Shown one piece after another: positions 1-10,618 of a stretch of DNA of 64,000 bases. Source of the DNA: Hoplostethus atlanticus (lineage: Eukaryota > Chordata > Actinopteri > Trachichthyiformes > Trachichthyidae); NCBI GenBank assembly GCA_034670405.1, contig JAXDDX010000163.1:426001-490000 (forward strand), given 5' to 3'. Every line of letters begins with the position of its first letter. Positions within the stretch are counted from its first letter, which is position 1. A program made the position numbers and the translations under genes. The notes beneath the pieces were generated by a model. The model worked only from the letters and a program-made list of their open reading frames with translations, was not told the DNA's origin and did not search any database.

Positions 1-54
1 AATACTGAAAAATTTGGTAAGGGAAAGTGAATGAGACTACCATCAAGGTGCCTT

Positions 55-225
55 TTAGCGAGACACATAACCTCCAATTACTGCAGTGGAGATGCTTAGT
101 AGGTGTGGCTGTACTGGGCAGCTTCCAGGTTTGATTCGTGTAACGGTGTGAGTGTGAAGCAGGGTGTCACTGGAAAAGAGCATGCATGCTGAGTCAACCT
201 TGCCTGAATCAATAGCAGTCAAAAG
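55..225 (+). repeat. tRNA-derived SINE, copy A
   Basis: The segment has an RNA polymerase III B-box-like stretch (aggtttgattcg near 126-138). It then carries a body (gtgtgagtgtgaagcaggg at about 146-164) that recurs at about 4,936-4,965 and in part at 40,196-40,210. Its 3' part (aaaagagcatgcatgctgag) recurs at 40,297-40,316. The shared body, B box and A/T-rich end fit a tRNA-derived SINE in sense orientation. The 5' A box is degenerate. The family name is unknown to me. Boundaries are approximate. Confidence 0.6.
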
Positions 226-879
226 AAATTGCAGGACAGTTGTTAAAGCTTTGCACTGGACCACCTTTATTCGGCTGGATAAAATTAAAATGTCATCAGT
301 TTAAATGTTGGCAGACTGGGAGGTAGGTTAGAGGTGAAAGTTAATTCTCACATAAATAGGGGTGGCAGTATAAGTCAGGAAAAGGTTGAAGGTTGAAAGA
401 CCGAGAAGGGGAGAGAATGAGAAGTAGAAGGAGTGAGGGGATGGGGGGAGAGAAGGGGGGGATAGAGAAGGATGGGAAAGTGGGAATATGTTCATTTTTA
501 CCGGGAGCAGTTTCTTATGACTGACAGGAGTGGCGTGGCGTAATGAAGAAGTGATGGTGCCGGCAATGGTGATTGAAGTGATGGTGATTGAATTCTTACC
601 CAGCACTGCACTAGCTGACAGCTGACATAATGGCAAACATGCACAGTTGTGCCGGGGCGCACACACGCAGACACACACAGTGCAGAGACATGGTGTAATG
701 CCCTCAGGTTATTTTCTGATAAACTAACATTGTTTCATGAAGATTATAAATAATAGGAATAATTCGTTTATTGGTTTATCTTTTTTTTGCAACAGCAGGA
801 CAAGCCAAATGTGCAGTGTCACGATATAATCCCCCTCTGTTTCTCCCGAAAATGTCTAAAATGAAGTAGACAAAAAAAA

Positions 880-880
<1 letters not shown>
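226..880. other. No gene; purine-rich stretch
   Basis: Anonymous non-coding DNA. The plus strand at 401-485 is almost purely purine (G-rich and GA-rich), which could form triplex or G-rich structure. The readable frames here have no recognisable domains and overlap simple sequence. Confidence 0.6.
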
Positions 881-881
<1 letters not shown>

Positions 882-912
<31 letters not shown>

Positions 913-930
913 ACACACTTACACACACAC
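882..930. repeat. (AC)n microsatellite
   Basis: A pure AC tract at about 882-910 continues as interrupted AC/TTAC repeats to 930. Confidence 0.95.
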
Positions 931-1078
931 TGAAAGCAATCACCTCAAGAATGAGGTAATCAATCATTAGGTATAATCTGATGGTTTCCCCCCCATACAT
1001 CCCAAGTAGTTGTCTGGGGGCCTTTGATTGCCATACATCCTAACAGTAGTGCAATTTTCAGTATACAGATAACACGAC

Positions 1079-1081
<3 letters not shown>

Positions 1082-1114
<33 letters not shown>
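1082..1114. repeat. (CA)n microsatellite
   Basis: About 16 uninterrupted CA units, followed by degenerate ACATATAC sequence. Confidence 0.95.
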
Positions 1115-1116
<2 letters not shown>

Positions 1117-1259
1117 ACACATATACATGTACACATACAAGTAGACGAGCAAACACACATGGCATTAGCAGTGGGCAGGTTTCTTAGTAAAGGGCACAGT
1201 CCTACAGCAAGGACAAAGGCAGTTGTTTCTAACTGATATGTAGGCAATATGCTCCCACT

Positions 1260-2740
1260 CCTCATTTCAACAGCAGTGATTTAGTGATAGTCTGTCAGTG
1301 AAACGGTTATCTGAATTACATTATGAATGGTGAAACACCAGCATAGCATCTATATTTGTATCCACTACTCTCAGATGCCCTTAGAGTACTCTCAGATGCC
1401 CTTCTCTTTGTCTCTGATATGTCTCTGCAAGCTGCTTTCCAGATGCCTCAATGTCATTCAAAAGCAATCGGCTCATCAAAACATTATTTTTTGGGGCCCA
1501 TGAGCAAAAATGTAGTTCATCTAAATGTCTACACAGTTTCTTGAGAAACACTGGAACAATTTTATCACCTCACGTGCATGTTATTACCAAGAGGAAGCTG
1601 CACCAGGGAATCTCGTTGTGCAAATGTGTCTCAGGCTATCGATGAAGAATTACTGTATTGAACTGGATTTTTCATCATCTGAATTCCAATCTGTTGGGAG
1701 ATTCAAAATAATTTCAAACATCAAAACAGCACTAAAGCTGCTTTCAGTGTAGCTGATTGTCTTTCTCTCCTGATCCATTTCCTTTCTGTACTGTACATGC
1801 ATCCTTGTAAATGCTACACAACGTTTTCTTGCAGGCATCAATGAATGAATGAGAGCCAAAGTCAAAATTCTGGATAATCAGTCTTGGCAATTTGCCACGT
1901 GCAGACAATTTCTGTAAAAGTCCCATATTGACAAACGTGAGTACAAAAACCCTTACATTACCGGATCAAGCATGCATGACCTAAGCATTTAAAGTGTTGT
2001 TTTAGTTGTCAAGAAACATCTCCAAATTGGACTGATGCCAAAAAAAAAAAGAGAGCTCCCAATCATCCAGGCATGAGAAGAAATTTGTCAGCAGCTGTCA
2101 GGGATGGTTAAAGATGCAGTTAGTTAAAAAACAGCCTCCTTAGCACACAAGGGAAAATCCTAGATAATTAGCAAAATGAAATCCCTTGCCTTTTTCCAAA
2201 AAAATAAAAATAAATGATGACCACGACAAAATGACAGTCTGTCTGGGGGAGCGGTCATTAGTGGTGTGAACAAGCGAGATCTTCTACCTTTTTACTGGAA
2301 AAAAAAAGTTAATCTGTTCTGTATTCCATGTGTGAACAGTGCTCGCGTGTGCCTCCCTACATGCGCTACAATTGTCTAATCTCTCTCTAAAGATAGCCGG
2401 GGCCCGGGGAAGGAGACATCACCGCAACACTGTGCTAATTGGAGAACTGACTTACAGGGACAGGAGTGAAAGAAAAGAAAACGGGAGGGAGAAAGAGAGC
2501 TGTCACTCACCTCTATCTCAATCCCGGCTCCCACTATGCTTACCAGGAAATTAGTCATTTCAAAATCACAACATGTCAAAACAGATCAGTGTCACTCTGG
2601 CTTCAACGACAAAGATTAGGCGACGGTGTTTAAATGTCTTCTCATAATGACATTCATATGCTCAACGAGCAAAGAGAGAAAAATGTCACGGATTATGTTC
2701 CCTGTGTTGTGTCATTTTTTTTCTCCCCCTCTCCTAGGAA
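1260..2740. other. No gene; anonymous non-coding DNA
   Basis: Mixed-complexity sequence with no recognisable coding domain. It contains a short 21-bp-period duplication (1366-1403) with two copies of tactctcagatgccctt. The stretch 2380-2580 is compositionally even and could be a conserved element, but there is no direct evidence of that. Confidence 0.55.
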
Positions 2741-2746
2741 TCGCCA

Positions 2747-2761
2747 CCCCCCCCCCCCCCC
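2747..2761. repeat. Poly(C) run
   Basis: A homopolymer of about 15 C residues, a likely spot for sequencing or assembly length error. Confidence 0.9.
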
Positions 2762-2902
2762 TTTCCTGTAAAAGTGGGCGACCTTTAAGTGAGACTTAAT
2801 CTCAGTTTGCCCGTCTGGCTGCTGGGCCTTAATCCACTGAGTTTCTTTATTCTTTCTACAGTCTCTTTATTCAACACTACCTGGACAAATCTTTCCTGCA
2901 TA

Positions 2903-2905
<3 letters not shown>

Positions 2906-2942
<37 letters not shown>
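2906..2942. repeat. (TC)n microsatellite
   Basis: About 18 uninterrupted TC units. Confidence 0.95.
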
Positions 2943-2946
<4 letters not shown>

Positions 2947-3537
2947 AAAGACATAGACACACATGTAAACATTTACTTATTTTCGTTCTCTCCAGATTGA
3001 GAGACACTAATTTGCTCATATTGCTTAGGCTAATAGTCCAAATTACCCGTTTGTAGCGTCAGCACACTGGAGATAGTAATATAGGATGAACGAGAGAGCG
3101 AGAGGAACAGAGAGATAGAGAGAAGAGGATGGAGGTTGTATCCAGAGACTGTTATTTGTTTAGGACTAGTTACATGGTGGTGCCGGGGTGGAAGATGACA
3201 TTAAAGCAGGGGTAGAAGGGGGCAGAGAATAATTCTTATTTTCTCCATGACGCCATCTTTTTCAAGATGTGGAACATTCAAGGCCCGAGGGTTATGAAAC
3301 TCTCTCAACAAATAAATGATCAAGTAAGAACACGAAAACCACCACATTTGCAGTTACATGTTTTCTCTGTTGATGGAAGGGATAGGCAGAGACTCGGCTG
3401 GCGCTCCATGCTGCAGTACAGTTTACACCCATGGGAGGGTTAGGAGGATGTAAGGAGGCCTGTTGGCTCAGCAGTGCTGCCTGTTGGCTCAGCGAGGTTC
3501 TGTTGCTTTGGTACTGTAGAACAAATAGTCCTATCCC

Positions 3538-3538
<1 letters not shown>
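2943..3538. other. No gene; anonymous non-coding DNA
   Basis: No domain or repeat family recognised. A short duplication (cctgttggctcagc, twice between 3459 and 3494) is the only internal structure seen. Confidence 0.55.

Positions 3539-3539
<1 letters not shown>

Positions 3540-3587
<48 letters not shown>
3540..3587. repeat. (GT)n microsatellite
   Basis: About 24 uninterrupted GT units, among the longest in the window. Confidence 0.95.
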
Positions 3588-3588
<1 letters not shown>

Positions 3589-3748
3589 GGGAGAGCAGGT
3601 GGGTGAGCGGAGTCTCCTGTGAGTGTTGGGCTGTGAAACAGCTGTCCGAGACGATGACTCTGACGAAGATGGATGAGATGGCTACACAAGGAGCTGTCCA
3701 CTGGCCAGGGTACACACTGCCCCAGAGCAAGAAAACATTCTCTCTCTC

Positions 3749-3768
3749 ACACACACACACACACACAT
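3749..3768. repeat. (CA)n microsatellite
   Basis: About 10 CA units directly preceded by a short TC run, so a small compound repeat. Confidence 0.9.
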
Positions 3769-4031
3769 TCACTTGCTCTCAGGTATAGCACTCCTTTACA
3801 TTTTCTTACACTTTCGTACAATAATATCAGCAGTAAACAAACTGTACCAGAAGTGCAGTGTGTAGCAGAAGGTCGCTGTGAAGCTCCAGTGTGTTGCTGT
3901 ATTGCTGAACTGGCAGGTAGAGAGAATGGCTGCTCTGAGATTAGCTAAATCTGAAAATCCTAATGCCATGCTTGTCTGTGCCAGCTGACACAGAACCAGA
4001 CTTTCACTGACACAAACACCATGCATACACT

Positions 4032-4059
<28 letters not shown>
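4032..4059. repeat. (AC)n microsatellite
   Basis: About 14 AC units. A second, interrupted AC-rich run follows at about 4182-4215. Confidence 0.95.
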
Positions 4060-4062
<3 letters not shown>

Positions 4063-4437
4063 GGCCTCTTACATGCTGTATTTCTTGACACAGATAAGAC
4101 ATTTATTGGATTTTGTAGGTTTCTCCTCTTTTCTTTGTCATCTACCAGGGTGTCATCCAGTGGTCATCACATATATGCATGCACACACGCACACACACAC
4201 ATGCAAGTGCACATACAGAGCCATTAATGGTATATACCTGAGGTCTGAGATTAGCGTTATTTCTGAGGAGGCCGTTATGAAGAGTGAAAGAACGAGGGCT
4301 TGTGGGCTCCGTTTCAGCTTCAGGGTCTGTTTCTTTGTTTGGATGGGATGCTGCAATATTGCCAGACATTAAGTCACAAGTGCAAAAGTGAGACTCGGGC
4401 CAGTAGTACACACCTTTTCTCACTCACACTCACTCAT

Positions 4438-4438
<1 letters not shown>

Positions 4439-4472
<34 letters not shown>
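4439..4472. repeat. (CA)n microsatellite
   Basis: About 16 CA units, then an AC/AG-rich tail to about 4500. Confidence 0.95.
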
Positions 4473-4476
<4 letters not shown>

Positions 4477-4611
4477 CACACACAGACAGAGAGAGAGAAG
4501 CTGTCACTTGTCACTGCCAGTCACTTAGTCACAGAGGCGTGGACAGCCACCTTGTATAGAACACGTTTATATACAGAGAGAAGACAAGGAGAGAGGGGCA
4601 CGGGGTAGCAG

Positions 4612-4632
4612 AGAGAGAGAGAGAGAGAGAGA
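4612..4632. repeat. (GA)n microsatellite
   Basis: About 10 GA units, with a poly(A) run close by at about 4648. Confidence 0.9.
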
Positions 4633-4857
4633 CACTGGGTTAGAGAAAAAAAAAAAACACAGCACGGGGCTAACAAATGCTAACAGGAGACTGGTGCCAA
4701 AAAACTCTCGCATGAGGTTTTGACTGTCCTAAGAGGTGGCTTGATTAGCAATCAGTAGGATAGGCTTGTAAAACTCCTTAAACTACTAACTTTCCCTGAA
4801 CAGTACTTAGAGCTTTACTTCTTTACTTTTTTTTTTTAATAACCCTTTCATTTTTAT

Positions 4858-5000
4858 TTAAGATCTATAAAGTTGCAGCTGCTCTCGTGGAGCTGGTCAG
4901 TAGCCAACAGCAGAAGAACTACGGGTACGAACGTGAGGACGTGTGAATGTGAAGCAGAGTGTTGCTGGAATGAGTAAAGGTTAATAAAAGCTAGAAGGTA
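4858..5000 (+). repeat. tRNA-derived SINE, copy B (diverged)
   Basis: The central part (gtgtgaatgtgaagcagag, about 4943-4961) closely matches the body of the SINE at 55-225. A B-box-like gggtacgaacgt lies upstream and an AATAAAAG-type tail downstream. The 5' end is poorly conserved, so the left boundary is a guess. Confidence 0.5.
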
Positions 5001-5550
5001 CCGCTGTTCTTCGCTGTGATCGATAAATAAACCAAAACACGAAAAAAAAAACAGCACACGGGGGGGGAAGGAAGAAATAAAGAACCATAAAGATCATCGT
5101 TATGTAACAAGATGTTCGGCGTCTCACATGGAAAAATGATCAGCCTCCACGACATGGGGATGTACCACATCACCTCAGTTACTGGAATATACTTTATTTT
5201 TCTTGTTCAAGATGTTTATTGTAAATATCACACAGTATTATGTTTCAGTGTAGCATGCATTGCTGTTTTAATGTGATATTAAGTTCACACTGCTTAAATA
5301 AGACCATTAGCCCACCCACTTTCTAAGCACTTCCCTTATAAACCACAATATTTCACAGATGAAGAGGCAGCTGCTTATAGTAGTCAGCTAAAATATTTAC
5401 TTATATGAGGAATTACATTAGTAATGCCTACTCTCTAATGAATTCACTCAGCAGCATAGCTAGGTAGGGACTGTCTTCCCGTTGGTCCCCTCTCGGGTCT
5501 GGTTACGTCTCTCTTGCCTCTCGGTTTTCTTTTCTCTTGATCTTCTATTC
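5001..5550. other. No gene; anonymous AT-rich DNA
   Basis: No coding domain or repeat family recognised. A run of A and one of G occur near 5041-5070. Confidence 0.55.
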
Positions 5551-5551
5551 T

Positions 5552-5915
5552 CTCATTCTGTCATGGACCTTTGGCCCCCTCTCCTCTTCGTGTACCTCTT
5601 CCTCCTTTTTCTTCCCAGCTGACATGGTCCGAGCTCTCTCTAGATTCTCTCTATTTACTTCATGTCCAGTGACCTTTTGGCCCTCTCTCCTTTATATTTT
5701 CTCAGCAGCTACAGCCTAGGGATGCTCTCCCCTTCACCCCATCTCCTCCTGATTCCTCATCCTCATTCTTCCATCCTCTTGGCTCCTTCTCTTCTCTCTC
5801 TCTGCCTCTTGTTCTGTCTCTTTCTCGGTCTCTCTCTCTCTCTGATTCTTCCTCATTCTCTCATTCTGTCCATGCCTCTTTGGCCTCTCTCTCTCTCTCG
5901 ATCTCTTTCTCGCGA
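5552..5915. repeat. Decayed ~100-bp tandem repeat, pyrimidine-rich
   Basis: A phrase close to ctcattctgtccatg followed by ctttggcc and CT-rich sequence starts at about 5552, 5657, 5762 and 5860. That gives spacings of about 105, 105 and 98 bp and suggests four diverged copies of an old tandem unit. The plus strand is strongly pyrimidine-biased. The readable plus-strand frame (5662-6165) reflects this composition rather than a gene. Confidence 0.45.
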
Positions 5916-6027
5916 TGTAGCAACACTTGGGTTTAACAGCAGAGCAATCACCCAGCACCGCGGGAAACCAATCCTACTTAAAACAACCTCATTTGTTGAA
6001 GATGACTTAGGTTGTACTCTGCGTGGG

Positions 6028-6053
6028 GTGTGTGTGTGTGTGTGTGTGTGTGT
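6028..6053. repeat. (GT)n microsatellite
   Basis: About 13 GT units. Confidence 0.95.
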
Positions 6054-6968
6054 TTTGGGGACGAGGGGTACCTTGGTGTGTGTGCAGGGTTGGGTAGTTT
6101 CAGCGGCGATACATAAATGTGAACCTACTCCACGCTTGTTTTTGTTCCAAGCCTTTGACCATTGATTATACAGTACACTCTTAAAAGCAGGGGTGGTTTC
6201 CTCTTGTGATTCACGCTCGCAGGCATGCTCAAAACACACATGTGCACGGATACACATGTACAGTATGTGCACACACACACGCAGACACCTGATCTCGTGA
6301 TCTTGTGTGTCTCTCCTTTCCAGAAGGGACATGAATAAAACAGCAGTGCAGAGACTCAGTGAGAAGCAGTGAGAGACATGGTGGCGTACTGGCAGATCTC
6401 TCTGCAGCAGTGGCTGTGTGTTCGTGCCACAATCTCCGTGTCTGTACTTACAGGATTAGCTCTCTCTTGGATGCTGTCTGCTTTGAGAATACACACTCCT
6501 TTGCTACCCATTCTGTACAAACACACACACACATGCACGCACACACACAAAACATCTGATACACACTACACTCCCCCTCATAGCTTGACAATACACAAAA
6601 ACTATCCACCAGTTATTTAATCTAATGTCTTAAATTGCAGTATTGTTGTCCCTTGTTGTAAAATGTCCATTTTTGTATACGCACAATATCATCATAGACA
6701 CCAGATGATGTAGAGGATCAAACATCTTCACAATAAACCGGAGCTGTATTTCTACATAATTCAGGAATATGAGTGTGATTTGAAAACCTGTGTGAGCTGT
6801 TTGATGTATTTAGTAGTTTAGCAGTGGTCACATAGTACACTTGTACACTTGAGCTAAATATGAGACATACTTTAAATAGAGATGTCCATCTTTCTTGTAA
6901 ATAGCAAATAAATTTAGAAATATATCAGACATTCAATGCCACCACCCCCCCTCAAAATATTGACATCA
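6054..6968. other. No gene; anonymous DNA
   Basis: Contains interrupted CA-rich runs at about 6270 and 6520-6550. No domain or transposon recognised. Confidence 0.55.
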
Positions 6969-6998
6969 GTGTGTGTGTGTGTGTGTTTGTGTGTGTGA
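6969..6998. repeat. (GT)n microsatellite, interrupted
   Basis: GT units with one TTGT interruption. The tract lies just downstream, on the minus strand, of the possible splice donor at 7018. Confidence 0.9.
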
Positions 6999-7018
6999 GC
7001 GCGCAGCTGTGTGGTTAC

Positions 7019-7148
7019 CTGCTTGCTCTCTTTGCTGGTCTCCCAATCAATACCTCCAAATCTCCAGGGTTTCTTTGCCCTGCTAGTGAAGCAGTTATAC
7101 ATTTCTGAAGGCTCCGCTGACTGAACCTCTGACCCTGAAAAACGCCTC
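7019..7148 (-). CDS. Possible internal exon, unknown gene
   Basis: On the minus strand a pyrimidine-rich stretch ending ttcatttcttttcag (acceptor, last base 7149) precedes 130 nt of sequence. A GCAG|GTAACC donor (intron from 7018) follows. Two of the three frames are fully open across the segment. The frame with one leading base reads RRFSGSEVQSAEP near the start and KKPWRFGGIDWETSKE near the end. The frame with two leading bases reads QRFSQRSLQKCITASLAG in its first half. I do not recognise the protein. Both splice signals are good, but such arrangements arise by chance in 128 kb of strand, and no neighbouring exon is firmly established. RNA evidence is absent, so this is a candidate only. 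Confidence 0.3.
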
Positions 7149-7861
7149 CTGAAAAGAAATGAAAGCCACCAGTGTGTTATTTCACTCTCCATAAACAACT
7201 GGAATGTGGAATGTGGAAAAAAAATTGCAATGCCTTTCAGTGCTCTTAATATTTAATTCTGCCGAACGACCTCAATTCCCAAAGGGTCTGAATGAGATGT
7301 ACAACCATTTGGAAAAAGTGACACCCACTCTTACAGTATGATGGATGGCCAAAAATAACTATCATACCTTTTCAAGGACTGGAGGTAAGTTAAGTCCTTA
7401 GAAATACTGAATGATGAACTTAAGGTAATGTTTTTTATTTCAAAAATTCACATTCACATCACATTTGAACTCTTTGAACACATGGGAATACATTGCAAAG
7501 TCAAAACCTGAACATTTCCTTCTAGGGGGTGATAGGTGTGTGATTAAGGTGTGTGTCATATTAGGTTTGTTACTGATGCATCAGATCATGCTATCCTAAA
7601 ACCAGAAAGATCCAACCAGTGTCTTTATATTTCATCATTCTAACGCGAGGACTTCCCTATAGATTTTCAGAAGGTTGCTTTCATTTGTTTAAAAACCCAA
7701 ACCTTTATTTTGGAGAAGCGACCACTGTCTGAAGAATCCAACTATAAGTGCACTTACTTGAGCCTATACCTTGCCTTATGCAGGGCTGTCCACTTGTACT
7801 GTTGTTATTGAAATTTTAAAATGGCTATAAAAATGTAGTTTTGTGCCTAAGTATGTTTATA
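7149..7861. other. No gene; anonymous DNA
   Basis: Nothing recognised beyond the possible splice acceptor at its left edge. Confidence 0.55.
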
Positions 7862-7880
7862 TGTGTGTGTGTGTGTGTGT
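7862..7880. repeat. (GT)n microsatellite
   Basis: About 9 GT units. Confidence 0.9.
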
Positions 7881-8482
7881 GCCCGTGCAGCTTGGCTGAC
7901 TAGTGTGCCAGATAAGAGGAGCAGTGGGAAGCCTATGAAAGCTTAATGTGCAGCTTCATATTTAAAAGGAAGTGCATTAGGGGCTCTGTACCTCCATCAG
8001 TCCTCTCACAGCATCCCTCTCCTGCCTGCAGCCCTGCTGAAATCCCTCTCAAGACCAGCCGCCCCGACTCACTCCGCCTCTGTCACAGCAACCGAATGCA
8101 GTCACGAATGAATGAGTGCGCATTTAGCTGGAAGTTTAGCCTAGCGCACGTTAGCAAATGCAACACCAGTACGTGTCGTGTTGCTGACACTGAACAGAGG
8201 AATTGATGACAGATTTTCTTTTTTGGTTTCTTTGTTGTTTTTGTTTATTAAATAAATGGCATGGTTAATTTGGTTGGGTGCTGTACTGTCCTATACTGAT
8301 CAATGCATTTGACAGCCAACCATTGCACAGACTATGAGATTAATTGTACAGTCTGGATGAGCATATACTGTATTTTAGTACTTCAAATTTTAGGTTCAAA
8401 CTGACCATTCTTAGTATAGTATCTTATGAGTATTAAGTGTGAATGTAGCCCTGTATAGTCAGGGTTACCAAGAATAGGTGTG
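7881..8482. other. No gene; anonymous DNA
   Basis: The open frame at 7946-8206 has no recognisable domain. No repeat was identified. Confidence 0.5.
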
Positions 8483-9240
8483 CCTAGTGGCGGCTGAGCC
8501 ATTCTCGTTCTATGGCGAATTAAATATTTGGTATATTTGTTAACGTTGTAGTTTTTTTTTGGCTACATTTTATTAGCCTAAGTTGTACATATTAGCACCT
8601 AACACATTTGACGTGTCATTGCTATCAGTTCCTAATTAAATAATTGTTCCTCTTTTACTCGTTTACTGTCAAAGCAAGTCATCTGGTTAACCCCAGCTAC
8701 ACATTTGCCACTGCTTGTCTCAAACACAAAAACATACTTTCTTAAAAGATAGATAGATAGATAGATCGATTTTACAACCTCAACACTTGCGGCTACCATA
8801 ATGAAAGCAAGCTAGCTAGTCACTAAATTATGTTAAGTGTAATTGATGACATACAAGACATATTAGTGAAATAAATATTATCTACTTACATTTGTAGTGC
8901 TTGACTTTGGACTTTCATCATCACCAGGCACTTTGTCGTCCACCTACATACTAATTTTAGGTCACAGTACAATAAGTGTGGATAGTACGGATAGCAACAC
9001 CTCATGCTTCAGCTGGATGAACCATAACTACAGGATTGCCATTGCATCCTCGGCACATGCACGTCTGGATGCGCATGCCATTTGTCTTTGTTGTGCTGTT
9101 AGAATTTTTGTCTCTGCCCTTTGGAGTGTAGTTCATGAGGATTTGGCCTGTGCGATTTGTTGTACATTTGTGCGGTGGTGTGTAAATTCCTTTTTAAGTA
9201 GAACACCTCAAGGTTTGTGCTCTGCTTTCCAATGTCTGCT
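8483..9240. repeat. Interspersed repeat with internal GATA tract
   Basis: The block begins near gtggcggctgag, a terminus type I associate with fish DNA transposons. It contains a short GATA tract at 8748-8766. The GATA tract and the following ~60 bp (phrases such as ggctaccataat and aagcaagctagctagt) recur at 17,343-17,438, which shows the sequence is dispersed. No transposase can be read. The outer limits and the superfamily are uncertain. Confidence 0.5.
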
Positions 9241-9381
9241 TTGGAGTGAAACAAGACAGCAGAGAGGGGGATCTTACAGATGAAAATGCAAGTGGGAGAA
9301 TAAAGTAACAAAAGGATACATGAAAACGGAGTAGAACAAAGATGGTATCACACAGAAGAGGATGTTTTGATTTGAGAAATA

Positions 9382-9397
9382 AATATATATATATATA
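9382..9397. repeat. (TA)n microsatellite
   Basis: About 8 TA units, followed by a short CA run next to the LTR-like block. Confidence 0.85.
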
Positions 9398-9406
9398 CAC
9401 ACACTG

Positions 9407-10063
9407 TGTCAGGGACCCAGCAGTAAAGGCAGGGACACAAGGATCATTTTTAGATAGTTAAGACTTTATTTCACCAAATCAAATGTTCAACCAAATACAA
9501 AAAAAAATGAAGTTGTAAATGTTTTCATCAAAAGAAATACAAAATTTCAGCCCTTTAACTAAATCGAGGTCAACAAACCAATAACACAACAGAAGTCTGA
9601 ACTGAATAAACCTAACAAATGACACACAAAGCGGGGTATATATACTCATGGGCTAGCTTACACAGACACAAAGGGCAGAAACATTATTCTGGACCCAAAA
9701 AAGACCCAAAATAAACCCAACAACTAATAATGACAAAATACAAAAAGTAAACAGTAATTGTAAATACTGAAAATACTAATACAACCAAACTCCAAAGGGG
9801 ATATCCACATGCTGCCATTCTTCATTCTTTTGTTTAGAGTTCCCCCGCCCATCACAGGAAGTTTGTCTCTCCCACTTCCTGTTTTCAGCATAAAAGGGTC
9901 CCTCAAACTTCAGCTCCTGTTTTGGGTGGATGACTCAGCAGCATGTGGAGAAACAAAGAGAGAACCAGGCAATATATATTAACAACAAACCAAAATAAAC
10001 CTATGACGACTAAATAACCAAACATATTAACCAAAATGCGTGCACTCAAATTGGAAACTGTCA
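9407..10063 (-). mobile_element. LTR-like block (possible solo LTR)
   Basis: The block starts TGTCAGGGACCC and ends GGAAACTGTCA, so it has TG...CA termini. Read on the minus strand it has a TATATATA-type box (about 9640-9650) and an AATAAA signal (about 9468). A further ~60 nt then runs to the end, the order expected of a U3-R-U5 unit. No matching 5-bp target duplication flanks it, so the assignment is tentative. It could instead be another kind of AT-rich repeat. Confidence 0.3.
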
Positions 10064-10127
10064 TAATTTAAGCCAAAACAAAAAAAAGCATGCTTAATTT
10101 AAACCAAAACAAAAAAAAAAGCATGCT
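10064..10127. repeat. Two-copy tandem repeat, 31/33 bp
   Basis: Two adjacent copies of a unit that starts taatttaa, has an ACAAAAAA-type run and ends gcatgct. They differ mainly in A-run length and one transition. Confidence 0.85.
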
Positions 10128-10538
10128 TAACCAAAATTGTGTTGGTGATTATTTGTTATGCATGTTATGTACTGAAATGAACAAAGTAAATTACTAACAC
10201 TGCAGTATGCTGTCGGCCATCCGTAGGGCCGTCACACACTGGAAGGAGTGTCAGTCAAGCCTGCCAATTATCACATGGTAATATTGACTCCAGCCGTTAC
10301 CATTGCTTTGAGTTTAGCTAGTTGTAATGGGCTAATATGGCCATAAATACAGTATACACTGTGCTGGATTTGTGTCGGCATTCTATGGCATTAATTGCTT
10401 TTTGAAATAAGGTTAAGGCTCCACCTATCTATTATCTCTCAATTATCTACAAAGGTTATATCACTGAATTCTTTCTAAAATATTTTTTTGTGCTTGTGTT
10501 ATTAGCTGAAAAATTGCCCAATGCTCCATACTCACTCA

Positions 10539-10614
<76 letters not shown>

Positions 10615-10618
10615 CACA
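10539..10618. repeat. Compound (CT)n(CA)n microsatellite
   Basis: About 11 CT units pass directly into about 30 CA units with one CG interruption. The same CT-then-CA order recurs at 16,431 and 27,041. Confidence 0.95.

Noticed and set aside
5662-6332. Overlapping 159-167 codon frames on both strands
   Set aside because: Leu/Ser-rich on one strand and Arg/Glu-rich on the other, as expected from a CT-rich block; treated as composition.
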